A stretch of 54,455 nucleotides of DNA, from positions 1 to 54,455 of the forward strand of contig CAZYDR010000008.1 of NCBI GenBank assembly GCA_964645285.1, given 5' to 3'. Shown here in pieces: positions 15,609 through 24,031 of this stretch. The position numbers were made by a program, and so were the translations under genes. Numbering within the stretch: the stretch's first letter is position 1; each line of letters begins with the position of its first letter. Under the pieces are notes generated by a model. That model did not search any database, had not been told where the DNA came from, and saw nothing but the letters and a program-made list of their open reading frames with translations. This DNA comes from JAYZAP01 sp964645285. Lineage in GTDB: Bacteria; Pseudomonadota; Alphaproteobacteria; JAAXGF01.

Positions 15609-16438
15609 CTTGCCAAGGCTGTGCGACGGCCATAGATGGTCTCGTTGACTTCCGGGTCGCCAATGATGCCGGGCTCGTTTTCGTAAACGAATACACCCAT
15701 GATGCGCAGGCGGTCGCCTTCCACCGGCGAGATCCGATGGACCGAGTTGCAGCCCCGAAAAATGCACAGGGCGTCCGCTTCGCGGCCCACTTCGATAACC
15801 CCTTCCTCATCGCCCATGACCACCCGGCGTATCTGGTCGTAGTTTTATTCATCGTCGCTGCGGGTGTTCTGGTGCATCTCGAAGCGGTCGCCACCCTCTG
15901 GCGCCTGAAGCATCAGGGTCATGGTGAAGGCGTTGGTCGAATCGAAGTGCTAGGCTGACTGATCGCCGTTGCGGTAGCACAGGGCGTTGACCGGCTGCAT
16001 GGGATCCTCGTTGTCGTAGAGCACATCGACGCCGACGATCTCGCCCACCATCTTTTTCATATTTTCCTAGTAATACAGGGTCTTAAGCGACGAGTCGGCG
16101 AGTAGCAGATCAGCCGCCAGCATCCAGGTGCCGGCGTGATTGAGAATGTTGCGCGGGTGGTCTTCGGGCAGGGACGGCTCGCCCACCCGCTGGAGATAGC
16201 AGTTGCGGTGGCCGCCGTTGTGATTGGCCTGGGACAGAACACTTTCGATTTGGGCGATGGCCAGGGCCCGCGCCGCCGGACTAATGAAGCCGGGCAGGGC
16301 GACGTACTGGTTGGTCTCGAGTTCCTGGCACAAGCGCGTAGTCAGCGCCTTGAAGGCCACGGAATCCATATCCCCGATGGGATAGGCGTCGAGGTTGATA
16401 ACCTCTTCGGGCGTCAAAGTCCGCTGATTCTGTGTCAT
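15605..16438 (-). pseudogene. 2OG-Fe(II) oxygenase-like gene with three in-frame stop codons
   Basis: Reading on the minus strand from ATG 16438, one frame gives a continuous oxygenase-like sequence of about 277 codons broken only by TAG at 16069-16067, TAG at 15952-15950 and TAA at 15847-15845; there is no frameshift. After the stops the homology resumes at once: HFDSTNAFTMTLMLQAPEGG supplies the HxD iron ligands, SVHRISPVEGDR the distal His, and FRG precedes it. The pattern resembles a 2OG oxygenase group in which WHFD is usual, so TGG to TAG is the likely change at the second stop. All three can be C:G to T:A changes. Decay or local sequence error are both possible. An ATG with AGGAAA in front follows the first stop at 16060. 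Confidence 0.75.
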
Positions 16439-16628
16439 GAAAAATACGATCCTCAATCTTTCGTCCCGGCCTTCGAATTTGTGCTCATTGTCCAAACATT
16501 TGCCGTGAGATCAAGGGGATCCCGTGTCCCCGGCGGTACCGATGCTCTTGGGTAAACATAGGTCAAGTCGAGCGACTCGCGATTCGCCGTAGTGTTATCG
16601 GGCAATTACAGATCGGGAGGAGAAATCG

Positions 16629-16925
16629 ATGATCACGCTCGTTGCCGAACACTGGTTCAAGGCCGAAGTCATGGACAAGGCCGTGGACGGCTTCCTGGCC
16701 AACGACCAGAAGCTAAAGGATGCCGGTGGCCTGGTCTCTCGGCTGGTTCTTACCTCGCGCGACGATCCGACCAAGATCACCACGGTAACTACCTGGGAGT
16801 CCGAGGAAGGCTACGACCGGTTCATGGCTCAACTGGCCGAGCGCGAGAAAACCAAGGACCCCAACGCGCCGCAGTGGATGGTCGGCGAAAAGCTGGAGGG
16901 CTATCACGTCAACTCGGCGACCTGA
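16629..16925 (+). CDS. Antibiotic biosynthesis monooxygenase (ABM) domain protein
   Basis: A 98-residue protein predicted to form a dimeric alpha-beta barrel of the ABM/heme-oxygenase-like type. Visible are the strand-helix pattern VAEHWFKAEVMDKAVDGFLAN, the LVLTSRDDPTKITTVTTWES strand with the family's central Trp, and a final helix/strand. The start follows GGGAGGAGAAATCG, a strong SD. Functions vary from quinone oxidation to degradation of small aromatics. It is followed 36 bp later by a luciferase-like oxidoreductase, so the two may act together. Confidence 0.75.
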   Translation: MITLVAEHWFKAEVMDKAVDGFLANDQKLKDAGGLVSRLVLTSRDDPTKITTVTTWESEEGYDRFMAQLAEREKTKDPNAPQWMVGEKLEGYHVNSAT

Positions 16926-16961
16926 AGCCGGTCGCGCGGCCAAGCGAAGAGGGCCAACGCC

Positions 16962-17966
16962 GTGAAATTCAGTTTTCCGCTTCCGACCTGCACCGAAGGG
17001 CTTAACCAGCCGCCGGGCTCGATCGGCCCCGAGGATATTGTCGATCTCGCCCGCGACGCCGAGCGGCTCGGCTTCGACGCGGTCTGGGCCAACGACCATC
17101 TGGCGCCGTGGCCGGCGCTCCGGGCCGACGATCCCAGCCCCTATAACTGGTACGACGTGCTGATTTCCCTGGCCTGCTGCGCCCGCGCCACGTCGACCAT
17201 CAGGCTCGGCCTCGGTGTCGTCGTCGTACCCTACCGCGAGCCGGTGGTGCTGGCCAAACAGGTCGCCACCCTCGATACCTTCAGCGGCGGTCGCGTCATG
17301 TTCGGCGTCGGCATCGGTACCCAGCGGGCCGAATTTGAAGCCCTCAGCCCCGGCCGGCCCAAGGCCAATCGCGGCCGCATGCTCGATGAAATGCTGGCGG
17401 CGGTGGATCTGCTCTTCAATGAACCGGTGGCAAGCTTCGACGGCGAGTACTATGCCTTTGAGGGCGTTGCCCTCGCCCCCAAGCCGGTCCAGTCACCGCT
17501 GCCCGTGTATGTTTCAGGCAAGATCGACGCGGCCTTCGACCGCGCGGCGCGCTATGGCGCCGGCCTCATGATACTCGGCGGCTCGCCCGAGAATGTGGCG
17601 GAGCGGGTCAATGGCCTGGGTGCCGCCCTCGATAAGGTCGGCCGGGATATCTCGGAAATTGATATCGTCGCTTGTCCGGCGATCAGCCTGGACTCGATCT
17701 ACGAGCGCGCCGTCGAACGTTTTCTGGGCACCCCCGTTGGCCATCGCTTCACCAGTTGGACCAACAGCTCGGGCGAGGTCGAGGCCATGATCAACCAGCA
17801 GATGATCGGCACGCCCGAGGATATTGCCGAGCGCGTGGTGAGTTGGGCCGAGGCCGGTATGACCCATTTCGCGCCGCAGCACATTGCCGCCCACACGGCC
17901 GCCGACATGAGTGGGCAGATGCACCGTTTTGCCGAGGAGGTGATCCCCCTATGCCGCTCGGCATGA
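16962..17966 (+). CDS. LLM-class (luciferase-like) flavin-dependent oxidoreductase
   Basis: A 334-residue TIM-barrel flavin oxidoreductase or monooxygenase using FMNH2 or F420. The GTG at 16962 starts MKFSFPLPTCTEG. Family landmarks are LARDAERLGFDAVWANDHL, TIRLGLGVVVVPYREPVVLAKQVATLD, FSGGRVMFGVGIG and the FxGxYYxF motif (DGEYYAFEGV), then PLPVYVSGK. Cofactor choice cannot be read reliably. It lies between the ABM monooxygenase and the isochorismatase-like gene in one direction with gaps of 36 bp on each side, suggesting an operon for a small organic substrate. Confidence 0.87.
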   Translation: MKFSFPLPTCTEGLNQPPGSIGPEDIVDLARDAERLGFDAVWANDHLAPWPALRADDPSPYNWYDVLISLACCARATSTIRLGLGVVVVPYREPVVLAKQVATLDTFSGGRVMFGVGIGTQRAEFEALSPGRPKANRGRMLDEMLAAVDLLFNEPVASFDGEYYAFEGVALAPKPVQSPLPVYVSGKIDAAFDRAARYGAGLMILGGSPENVAERVNGLGAALDKVGRDISEIDIVACPAISLDSIYERAVERFLGTPVGHRFTSWTNSSGEVEAMINQQMIGTPEDIAERVVSWAEAGMTHFAPQHIAAHTAADMSGQMHRFAEEVIPLCRSA

Positions 17967-18002
17967 ACCCGAACCCAAGTTTCTGATGAGGAGACGCCCG
18001 CC

Positions 18003-18665
18003 ATGCTGAACTACAAGGGACGCCAGATTCCCGAGACCCTGGAAGAGATCATCGCGCCCGGCCACACCGCCCTGGTGGTCCACGAGATTCTCAACGATTT
18101 CTGCGCCGATGGCGGCGCCTTCGACAAGATGGGCATGAAGATCGACGTCTCGGGTATCCTCAAACCGGTGGCCGCGTTGCTCGATGAGGCCAGGCGGCAA
18201 GAGGTTCGGATCATCTATGTGCGCTATACCCACCATGCCGACAACGCCGACTATTCGGACCCGGTGATCGCCAAGTACTGGGACAGCCTGCAGAAGCCGG
18301 ACCGGACGCCGGTGGTGGTCGAGGGCACCTGGGGCTGGGAGAACATGGACGAAGTGGCGCCCGAGGAAGGCGAGATCGTGATCAAGAAGTACCGGCCCGA
18401 CGCCTTCGTCGGCACACCGCTGGACGAATTGCTGCGCTGGAACGCCATTCGCACCATGATGATCGTCGGCGTCGGCGCCGAGGTCGGCATCGTGCCGAGC
18501 GTCATGCATGCCCATGCCCTGGGTTATTTCCCGGTGGCCGTCGGCAATTGTATCCGGCCCACCGACCCCAAGCGCCTCGACGACGCCATGCTCTACATCA
18601 ATGACTGGTCCACCGTCGCGGACCACAACGCCATCATCGACATCTGGCGCACAGGCTTAGCCTGA
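18003..18665 (+). CDS. Isochorismatase-like protein lacking the catalytic cysteine
   Basis: A 220-residue member of the isochorismatase/cysteine hydrolase fold. Family members use an Asp-Lys-Cys triad. Here the Lys is kept (Lys129 in IKKYRPDAF), but the Asp position reads Glu28 (ALVVHEILNDFC) and the nucleophile position reads Gly162 in GVGAEVGIVPSV, where active enzymes have Cys. The rest of the fold seems complete. It may be a non-hydrolytic family member, a metal-dependent variant or a binding protein. An AGGAGA site precedes the start. It ends convergently with, and overlaps by 9 bp, the broken nitroreductase. Confidence 0.82.
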   Translation: MLNYKGRQIPETLEEIIAPGHTALVVHEILNDFCADGGAFDKMGMKIDVSGILKPVAALLDEARRQEVRIIYVRYTHHADNADYSDPVIAKYWDSLQKPDRTPVVVEGTWGWENMDEVAPEEGEIVIKKYRPDAFVGTPLDELLRWNAIRTMMIVGVGAEVGIVPSVMHAHALGYFPVAVGNCIRPTDPKRLDDAMLYINDWSTVADHNAIIDIWRTGLA

Positions 18666-19497
18666 GCGGTGCTGGCCCCAGCCGTTCCAGTGGATTTGCT
18701 CGGCCGCCGACAATCGCTTGGCCGGCCTGAAGGTCTCGCCGGTGAAGTGGGCGACGGGTAGCAGAACCGCCTGGGTGACGTCGTCGGGAATGCCGAGGAT
18801 TCGCGCCACCGCCTGATCCTCATAAAGGTGGAGCGTGGTCCAGCAGGAGCCCAGGCCGCGCGCCCGCAGGGTCAGCATCAGGGACCAGGCGGCCGGCAGG
18901 ATCGAGCCGTAGAGGCCACCCAGGTCGCCGACGCTCTTGCCTTCGGTGCCGCCGTCGATGGCGAGGATAATGAGCGCCGGGTTGCGCTCCAAATCGTCGG
19001 CCTGTTGTTTTGCCAGGCCCAGGTTCTTGCGCACGAAGTCGGCCTTTTCCGGATCGTCCATGGCGGCGGCCACCGCCTCGCGCTCCTCCAGGTAGGGATA
19101 GCAGACCTTGCGATAGCACTCGGCTACCGCCTTCTTCTTGTTCCGCAGCATATCGCATTCCTTGTCGTTGATCGTCGCCAGAACGGCCTCGGTTTGACGG
19201 AGGAGGGATGGCGAGCTCCTTCTTGTAACGCTCGACGTTGCCCGCCAGATAGCTCTTCAAGAGCANNNNNNNNNNGACCAGAAATCATCAGAACTGACAA
19301 CAAGGGCTGTTCTTGGCCGCATCGGTGATGACGATGAAGTGGCGCGGCGTCGCCACCGAGCCGACCGGCGACTGCAGGGCGATCTCGACACATTCCTCGA
19401 TCACCTTGGGGTTGACCGGCTTGTCGAAGTCGAGCCGCCGGCGCACGCCCCGGGTAGTGGTCAGCAGTTCGTTGGTGGCGGCGATATCGATGGCCAT
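18657..19497 (-). pseudogene. Nitroreductase family gene interrupted by an assembly gap and a frameshift
   Basis: The N-terminal piece (19497 to about 19310) reads MAIDIAATNELLTTTRGVRRRL, which has the nitroreductase FMN-binding Arg cluster. The frame is then lost next to 10 Ns (19266-19275), resumes as KSYLAGNVERYKKELAIPP, and shifts frame once more near 19203-19213 before LATINDKECDMLRNKKKAVAECYRKV. The C-terminal part, with AAWSLMLTLRARGLGSCWTT and LPVAHFTGETFRPAKR, is intact to the stop at 18657. The closeness of both defects to the Ns points to misassembly more than true decay. If intact it would be an FMN-dependent NAD(P)H oxidoreductase of about 250 residues or more. Confidence 0.75.
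19266..19275. other. Scaffold gap (10 Ns)
   Basis: Ten consecutive undetermined bases. The sequence on the 19276-19310 side does not continue the nitroreductase reading, so contig ends here may be unreliable and the true gap length is unknown. Confidence 0.98.
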
Positions 19498-19515
19498 TGG
19501 GGTCGCTCCTTGGGG

Positions 19516-19929
19516 CTAAATAAACAACAATCCGCCGTCGCTGCTAGCGTCATTGAGGAAGGTGACGATACCACCTTTGTGGTGTTGGAAGTCCTGGTGC
19601 AGGTCGTCGGCGGTCAGGCCCATGGCGCGCAGACCCATTTCGCAGACCATGACCTTGACGTCGAGGCCGATGCAGGCGTCGAACAGTTCCTCGAAGGTGG
19701 CGACGCCGCGTTCTTCGAACTCGGCATCCCGCTCGACGGCGCCGGTCATGGCCGACCAGCCGGGTTTGCCGTCGGCCAGGCGCTTAGCCAGGGCGTGGCA
19801 GGCGCCCATGGTGAAAAACAGAGTGGTCGGCCGGTCCACGGCCGCCGCCGCCGATGCCATGGCCAGAGCGTAGTGGACGCGCTCGAAGTCGCCCGAAAAC
19901 ACCACGATGGAAAGCTTGTCAGGTGTCAC
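19516..19929 (-). CDS. DsrE/DsrF/DrsH-like family protein
   Basis: A 137-residue small protein of the DsrE-like superfamily, members of which carry or transfer sulfur or act as peripheral redox factors. The Rossmann-like pattern begins LSIVVFSGDFERVHYALAMASAAAAV and continues with TLFFTMGACHAL. A conserved single cysteine lies in VKVMVCEMGLRAMGL, the usual active position. It overlaps the 3' end of the upstream MoeB-like gene by 11 bp, which suggests the two are translated together and that it could take part in sulfur transfer with that enzyme. Confidence 0.78.
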   Translation of the reverse strand: MTPDKLSIVVFSGDFERVHYALAMASAAAAVDRPTTLFFTMGACHALAKRLADGKPGWSAMTGAVERDAEFEERGVATFEELFDACIGLDVKVMVCEMGLRAMGLTADDLHQDFQHHKGGIVTFLNDASSDGGLLFI

Positions 19930-20737
19930 AGGTCTCGCCGCCTTCGCCGTGGTGGATCGAAAGATCGAGGATGGTCGCCTTCGGTCCGCACAAGGGGCAA
20001 TCGGGATCGGGCTTGATGGTCACCTTCTGGAAGGTCGCCGACAGGGAATCGTAGAGCAATAGCGAGCCCGACAGGCTGTCGCCGATGGCGAGGATTTCCT
20101 TGAGCACTTCCGTGGCCTGGAACGAGCCCAGGGTGCCGGCCAGGGCGCCGAGGATACCGGCCTCCGAGCACGACGGGATCAGGCCCGGCGGCGGCGCTTC
20201 GCGGAACAGGCAGCGGTAACAGGAATTTTCCCCGCCTTCATAGGCCTTGAAGGTGGAAATCTGGCCGTCGAAGCGCAGCATGGCCGCTGATACCAGAGGT
20301 TTCTTGGCAAAGTAGCAGGCGTCGTTGATCAGGTAGCGGGTGGCGAAGTTGTCGCTGCCGTCGGCGACGATGTCGTAGGCCTCGATCAGCGCCAGGGCGT
20401 TGGCGGCGGTAATGCGCTCCGTATGGGTGACCACCCGGACCTCCGGGTTGACCTCGGCCAGGGCGGCGGCGGCGCTTTCCGTCTTGTGCTCGCCGATACG
20501 CGACGTGGAATGGACGATCTGGCGCTGCAGGTTGGAAAGCTCAACCCGGTCGTCGTCAACCACGCCGATGGTGCCGACCCCGGCGGCGGCGATGTACATC
20601 AACACCGGCGAGCCCAGGCCGCCGGCGCCGATGACCAGTACCTTGGCGCCGAGCAGCTTCTCCTGGCCGACGCCGCCGACCTCCTGGAGGATGATGTGCC
20701 GCGCGTAGCGGTGAAGCTGGTCCTCGGTAAAATCCAT
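19919..20737 (-). CDS. MoeB/ThiF-type sulfur-carrier adenylyltransferase
   Basis: E1-like enzyme that adenylates the C-terminal glycine of a small sulfur carrier (MoaD or ThiS type) with ATP. The 272 residues start with FTEDQLHRYARHIILQEVGG, the MoeB pattern, followed by nucleotide motif VIGAGGLGSPVLMYIAAAGVG, the RQIVHSTSRIGEHK loop, and DGSDNFATRYLINDAC. Zinc ligands are CYRC and CPLC. SCSEAGILGALAGTLG is also typical. No rhodanese domain is attached. It precedes the DsrE-like gene with an 11-bp overlap and follows dut. MoeB and ThiF cannot be distinguished safely. Confidence 0.9.
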   Translation of the reverse strand: MDFTEDQLHRYARHIILQEVGGVGQEKLLGAKVLVIGAGGLGSPVLMYIAAAGVGTIGVVDDDRVELSNLQRQIVHSTSRIGEHKTESAAAALAEVNPEVRVVTHTERITAANALALIEAYDIVADGSDNFATRYLINDACYFAKKPLVSAAMLRFDGQISTFKAYEGGENSCYRCLFREAPPPGLIPSCSEAGILGALAGTLGSFQATEVLKEILAIGDSLSGSLLLYDSLSATFQKVTIKPDPDCPLCGPKATILDLSIHHGEGGETCDT

Positions 20738-20743
20738 GTCCCC

Positions 20744-21226
20744 CTAGGCCTTCCGCGCCGTCAATCCGGTGGAGCCGTAGCCGCCGGCACCGCGTTCGCT
20801 GTCGGGCAGTACGGTGACTTCGTCCCATGATACCTGGGTGACCGGAGCGATGACCATCTGGGCAATGCGCATGCCCCGGCTGACGGTGAACGGCGCGTCG
20901 CCCATGTTGGCCAGGATAACGCTGATTTCACCGCGATAGTCGGCGTCCACCGTGCCCGGCGAGTTGAGCACCATAATGCCGTGCTTGAGGGCCAGGCCCG
21001 AGCGCGGCCGCACCTGGGCCTCGAAGCCGACCGGCAGGGCGACGGCGTAACCGCTGGGGATCAGCGCCCGACCACCAGGGGCAATTTCCACGTCGGACGC
21101 CACGGCGGCAGCCAGGTCCATGCCGGCGCTCTGGTCAGTGGCGTAGTAGGGCAGGGGCAGGTCGTCGGCGTGGGACAGGCGGGTAATGGCGGCCCAGATG
21201 TCGACCCCCGGTGAGACAGGTTTCAT
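20744..21226 (-). CDS. dut: dUTP diphosphatase
   Basis: Trimeric dUTPase converting dUTP to dUMP, limiting uracil in DNA and supplying dTMP synthesis. The 160 residues show all family motifs: SAGMDLAAAV, RPRSGLALKHGI, NSPGTVDADYRGEI, GMRIAQMV and the C-terminal RGAGGYGSTG lid. The start overlaps the coaBC stop by 4 bp (ATGA), so the genes are coupled, as in many proteobacteria. Confidence 0.97.
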   Translation of the reverse strand: MKPVSPGVDIWAAITRLSHADDLPLPYYATDQSAGMDLAAAVASDVEIAPGGRALIPSGYAVALPVGFEAQVRPRSGLALKHGIMVLNSPGTVDADYRGEISVILANMGDAPFTVSRGMRIAQMVIAPVTQVSWDEVTVLPDSERGAGGYGSTGLTARKA

Positions 21227-22443
21227 GCCGCGTGGTCGGCCACGAAGAATTCGGCGATGCGCGCGGCGAGGCGCTCCGCTACCGCCTCCTTTGTCATGGT
21301 CGGCCAGATGTCGTCGTTGTCGCGGGTAACCAGATGGACCGTGTTGTGGTCACCGCCCATGACGCCGCTGCCGTCGGGTCCGGGGGTGACGTCGTTGGCG
21401 ACAACCCAGTCGCAGCCCTTGCGCTCCAGTTTGGCCTGGGCGTGTATCGCAAGTTTCTCGGTCTCGGCGGCAAAGCCCACCACCAGGGCTGGGCGCTGGT
21501 TGCCGGCGGCGCTGAGGGTGGCCAGGATGTCGGGGTTTTCGGTCAGTTCGAGGGCCGGGGTGGTGCCATTCTTTTTGATTTTCTGGTCCGCCGGCGCCGC
21601 CGCCCGCCAATCGGAGACGGCCGCCGCGCAAATCGCTACGTCCTGGGGCAGGGCGGCCATGCAGGCTTCAAGCATTTCGGCCGCTGATTCGATATGGACC
21701 ACGTTGACGCCCAGGGGGTCGGCTAGGGCGCAGGGTCCCGAGACCAGGGAAACGTCCGCGCCGAGGCGGGCGCAGGCGGCGGCAATGGCGTAGCCCTGCT
21801 TGCCCGACGAACGGTTGGCGATATAGCGCACCGGGTCGATGGCCTCATAGGTCGGACCACTGGTAACCAGGGCCCGGCGCCCGGCAAGCGGCGCGTGGGC
21901 GGAAAAATGCCGCTCGACGGCAGCCAGAATCTCGGCCGGTTCGGCCATGCGGCCGGGACCGTACTCACTGCAGGCCATGTCGCCCTCGTTGGGGCCGATC
22001 AGGGTGATGCCACGGGCTGTCAGGGTTGCCATGTTGGCCTGGGTCGCCGGATGCTGCCACATGCGCACGTTCATGGCCGGGGCCGCCAGTACCGGTTTGT
22101 CGGTGGCCAGCAAGGCGGTGGTCGCCAGATCATCGGCTCGGCCCCGGGTCATGCGGGCCAGCAGGTCGGCGCTGGCCGGCGCCACCACCACCAGGTCGGC
22201 GGCGCGGGATAACTGGATATGGCCCATCTCGGCTTCGTCGGTGAACGAGAACAATTCGCTATAGACCTTCTCGCCGGACAACGCCGAGACCGACAGGGCG
22301 GTCACGAACTCAGCACCGCCCTTGGTCAGGATGCAGCGCACGGTGGCACCCCGGCCCTTCAGCAGGCGGATCAGCTCAAGCGACTTGTAGGCGGCAATGC
22401 CGCCCGAAATCACCAGCAATATGCGCTTTTCGCTAAGTGTCAT
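21223..22443 (-). CDS. coaBC: Bifunctional phosphopantothenoylcysteine decarboxylase / phosphopantothenate-cysteine ligase
   Basis: Catalyses two steps of coenzyme A synthesis. The N-terminal flavoprotein CoaC half has LLVISGGIAAYKSLELIR, the PAMNVRMWQHPAT motif and the lid cysteine in NEGDMACSEYGPGRM; the C-terminal CoaB half has VTSGPTYEAIDPVRYIANRSSGKQG and VGFAAET. ATG 22443 gives the usual start MTLSEKRILLVISGG; an in-frame GTG at 22473 preceded by GGGGTAG would add 10 residues and cannot be ruled out. Product about 406 residues. Overlaps dut by 4 bp. Confidence 0.95.
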   Translation of the reverse strand: MTLSEKRILLVISGGIAAYKSLELIRLLKGRGATVRCILTKGGAEFVTALSVSALSGEKVYSELFSFTDEAEMGHIQLSRAADLVVVAPASADLLARMTRGRADDLATTALLATDKPVLAAPAMNVRMWQHPATQANMATLTARGITLIGPNEGDMACSEYGPGRMAEPAEILAAVERHFSAHAPLAGRRALVTSGPTYEAIDPVRYIANRSSGKQGYAIAAACARLGADVSLVSGPCALADPLGVNVVHIESAAEMLEACMAALPQDVAICAAAVSDWRAAAPADQKIKKNGTTPALELTENPDILATLSAAGNQRPALVVGFAAETEKLAIHAQAKLERKGCDWVVANDVTPGPDGSGVMGGDHNTVHLVTRDNDDIWPTMTKEAVAERLAARIAEFFVADHAA

Positions 22444-22491
22444 CAGGTACCTAGTATATCGGCTTTCTTCCACCTACCCCATGGCAGCGCC

Positions 22492-24027
22492 TCACGCAAG
22501 CGCTACGACCGCCAGTAAAAGCGCCGCAATGGCGGCCCAGACCAGAGTTTGGCTGCCTTGTCTGGCCCTCGCTTCGGCCAGGGCGGCGACCGTATCGGGG
22601 TGCAATTTGACGCCGCTGCGCGAAATTGCCGCCAGGGTTGCTTCGGCGTCGGCGACCAGCCGCGGCAGGCGCTGGAACAGGGCCATGCCGTCTTCGACCG
22701 AATCGCGAAGCTTGGCCTCGGGCCCGAGATTGTCGATCACCCACGCTTCGATCAAGGGCTGGGCCAGGGACCATAGATTGACTTCCGGGTTGAGACGCCG
22801 GCCGATGGCCTCGGCCAGCAGCATGGTCTTCTGGAGCAACAGCAACTGGGGCTGGGTCTCCATGGCGAAGGTCTCGGTGATCTGGAACAGTTGGGCGAGA
22901 AGCTGGCCCAGGGAAATCTCGTTGAGCGGCTTGCCCATAATCGGTTCGCCGATGGAGCGGCACGCCTGAGTGAAGGCCTCGGTGGATTTGTCGGCGGGCA
23001 CGTAGCCGGCCTCGAAGTGAATGCGTGCCACTCGGGCATAGTCGCCGGTGAGAAAACCCAGGAGCATTTCCGCCAGGTAGCGTCGGGTCTCGCGGTCGAG
23101 TCGGCCCATGATACCGAAGTCGACCGCCGCGATATCGCCTGCGCTGTTGACGAACAGGTTGCCGGGATGGAGGTCGGCATGGAAGAAGCCGTCGCGGAAG
23201 ACCTGATTGAAGAACGCGCGCGAGGCTTTCTCCAGCACCGCGTCCACATCATGGCCGGCCTCAATGATGGCGTCGCGCTCGTCGATCGGGACGCCTTCGA
23301 TACGCTCAATGGTCATGACCCGCTGGGCGGTGCGCTGCCAGTCGATCTCGGGGATATAGAAGCCCTCGTCGCCGGCCAGATTCTCGCGCAGCTCCGAGGC
23401 CGCGGCAGCTTCGAAGCGGAGGTCCATTTCCAGGGTCACGGCGTCGGCGAAGATGCCCACAGCCTTCACCGGACGCAGGCGGCGCAAGGCCGGCTGGGCG
23501 CGTTCAACCAGGCCGGCGAGCCAGTAGAACAGCTCGATATCCGTGGCGAAGGCATCCTCGACCCCGGCGTGGAGCACCTTGACCGCCACCTGGCGGCCGT
23601 CGCTGGTGGTGGCATGGTGGACCTGGGCGATAGAGGCGGCTGCCACGGCGTGATCCTCGAAGTCGGTGAACAGGCTGTCCATGGGGGCGCCTAGTTCGTC
23701 CTCGACGATTTGCCGGGCCTCGGTGCCGGGCGACGGCGGCAGGCGGTCCTGGAGATTGGCCAGATCGTCGGCGATGGCCTCACCAACCAGGTCCGGACGG
23801 GTCGACAGGGCCTGGCCGAGTTTGATGAAGCTCGGCCCCAGGGCATGGAGGGCGGCGGCGAGGCGCTCCCCGACCCGGCCTTCAACAGGGCGCCGCATGG
23901 CCAGGCGGCGCAGCACCTTGGCGACCAGCTCGAAGCCGGCGACCTCGAGGGGATAGAGGACATCAAAGCGGGCCAGGGTCCAGACGATGACCACCAAGCG
24001 GACAATATTGCGAACCGCGCGTAGCAT
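22492..24027 (-). CDS. ubiB: Ubiquinone biosynthesis atypical kinase/ATPase UbiB
   Basis: Membrane-associated ADCK-family ATPase needed for ubiquinone synthesis. ATG 24027 gives MLRAVRNIVRLV and a protein of about 511 residues; an in-frame upstream extension falls inside ubiE. Signature motifs are the KxGQ element in FIKLGQALSTRPDL, AAASIAQVHHA, the catalytic HADLHPGN loop and AVDFGIMG. The last 20 residues (LVWAAIAALLLAVVALA) form a C-terminal membrane anchor, as in other UbiB proteins. The start lies 5 bp after the ubiE stop. Confidence 0.95.
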   Translation of the reverse strand: MLRAVRNIVRLVVIVWTLARFDVLYPLEVAGFELVAKVLRRLAMRRPVEGRVGERLAAALHALGPSFIKLGQALSTRPDLVGEAIADDLANLQDRLPPSPGTEARQIVEDELGAPMDSLFTDFEDHAVAAASIAQVHHATTSDGRQVAVKVLHAGVEDAFATDIELFYWLAGLVERAQPALRRLRPVKAVGIFADAVTLEMDLRFEAAAASELRENLAGDEGFYIPEIDWQRTAQRVMTIERIEGVPIDERDAIIEAGHDVDAVLEKASRAFFNQVFRDGFFHADLHPGNLFVNSAGDIAAVDFGIMGRLDRETRRYLAEMLLGFLTGDYARVARIHFEAGYVPADKSTEAFTQACRSIGEPIMGKPLNEISLGQLLAQLFQITETFAMETQPQLLLLQKTMLLAEAIGRRLNPEVNLWSLAQPLIEAWVIDNLGPEAKLRDSVEDGMALFQRLPRLVADAEATLAAISRSGVKLHPDTVAALAEARARQGSQTLVWAAIAALLLAVVALA

Positions 24028-24031
24028 CGGC

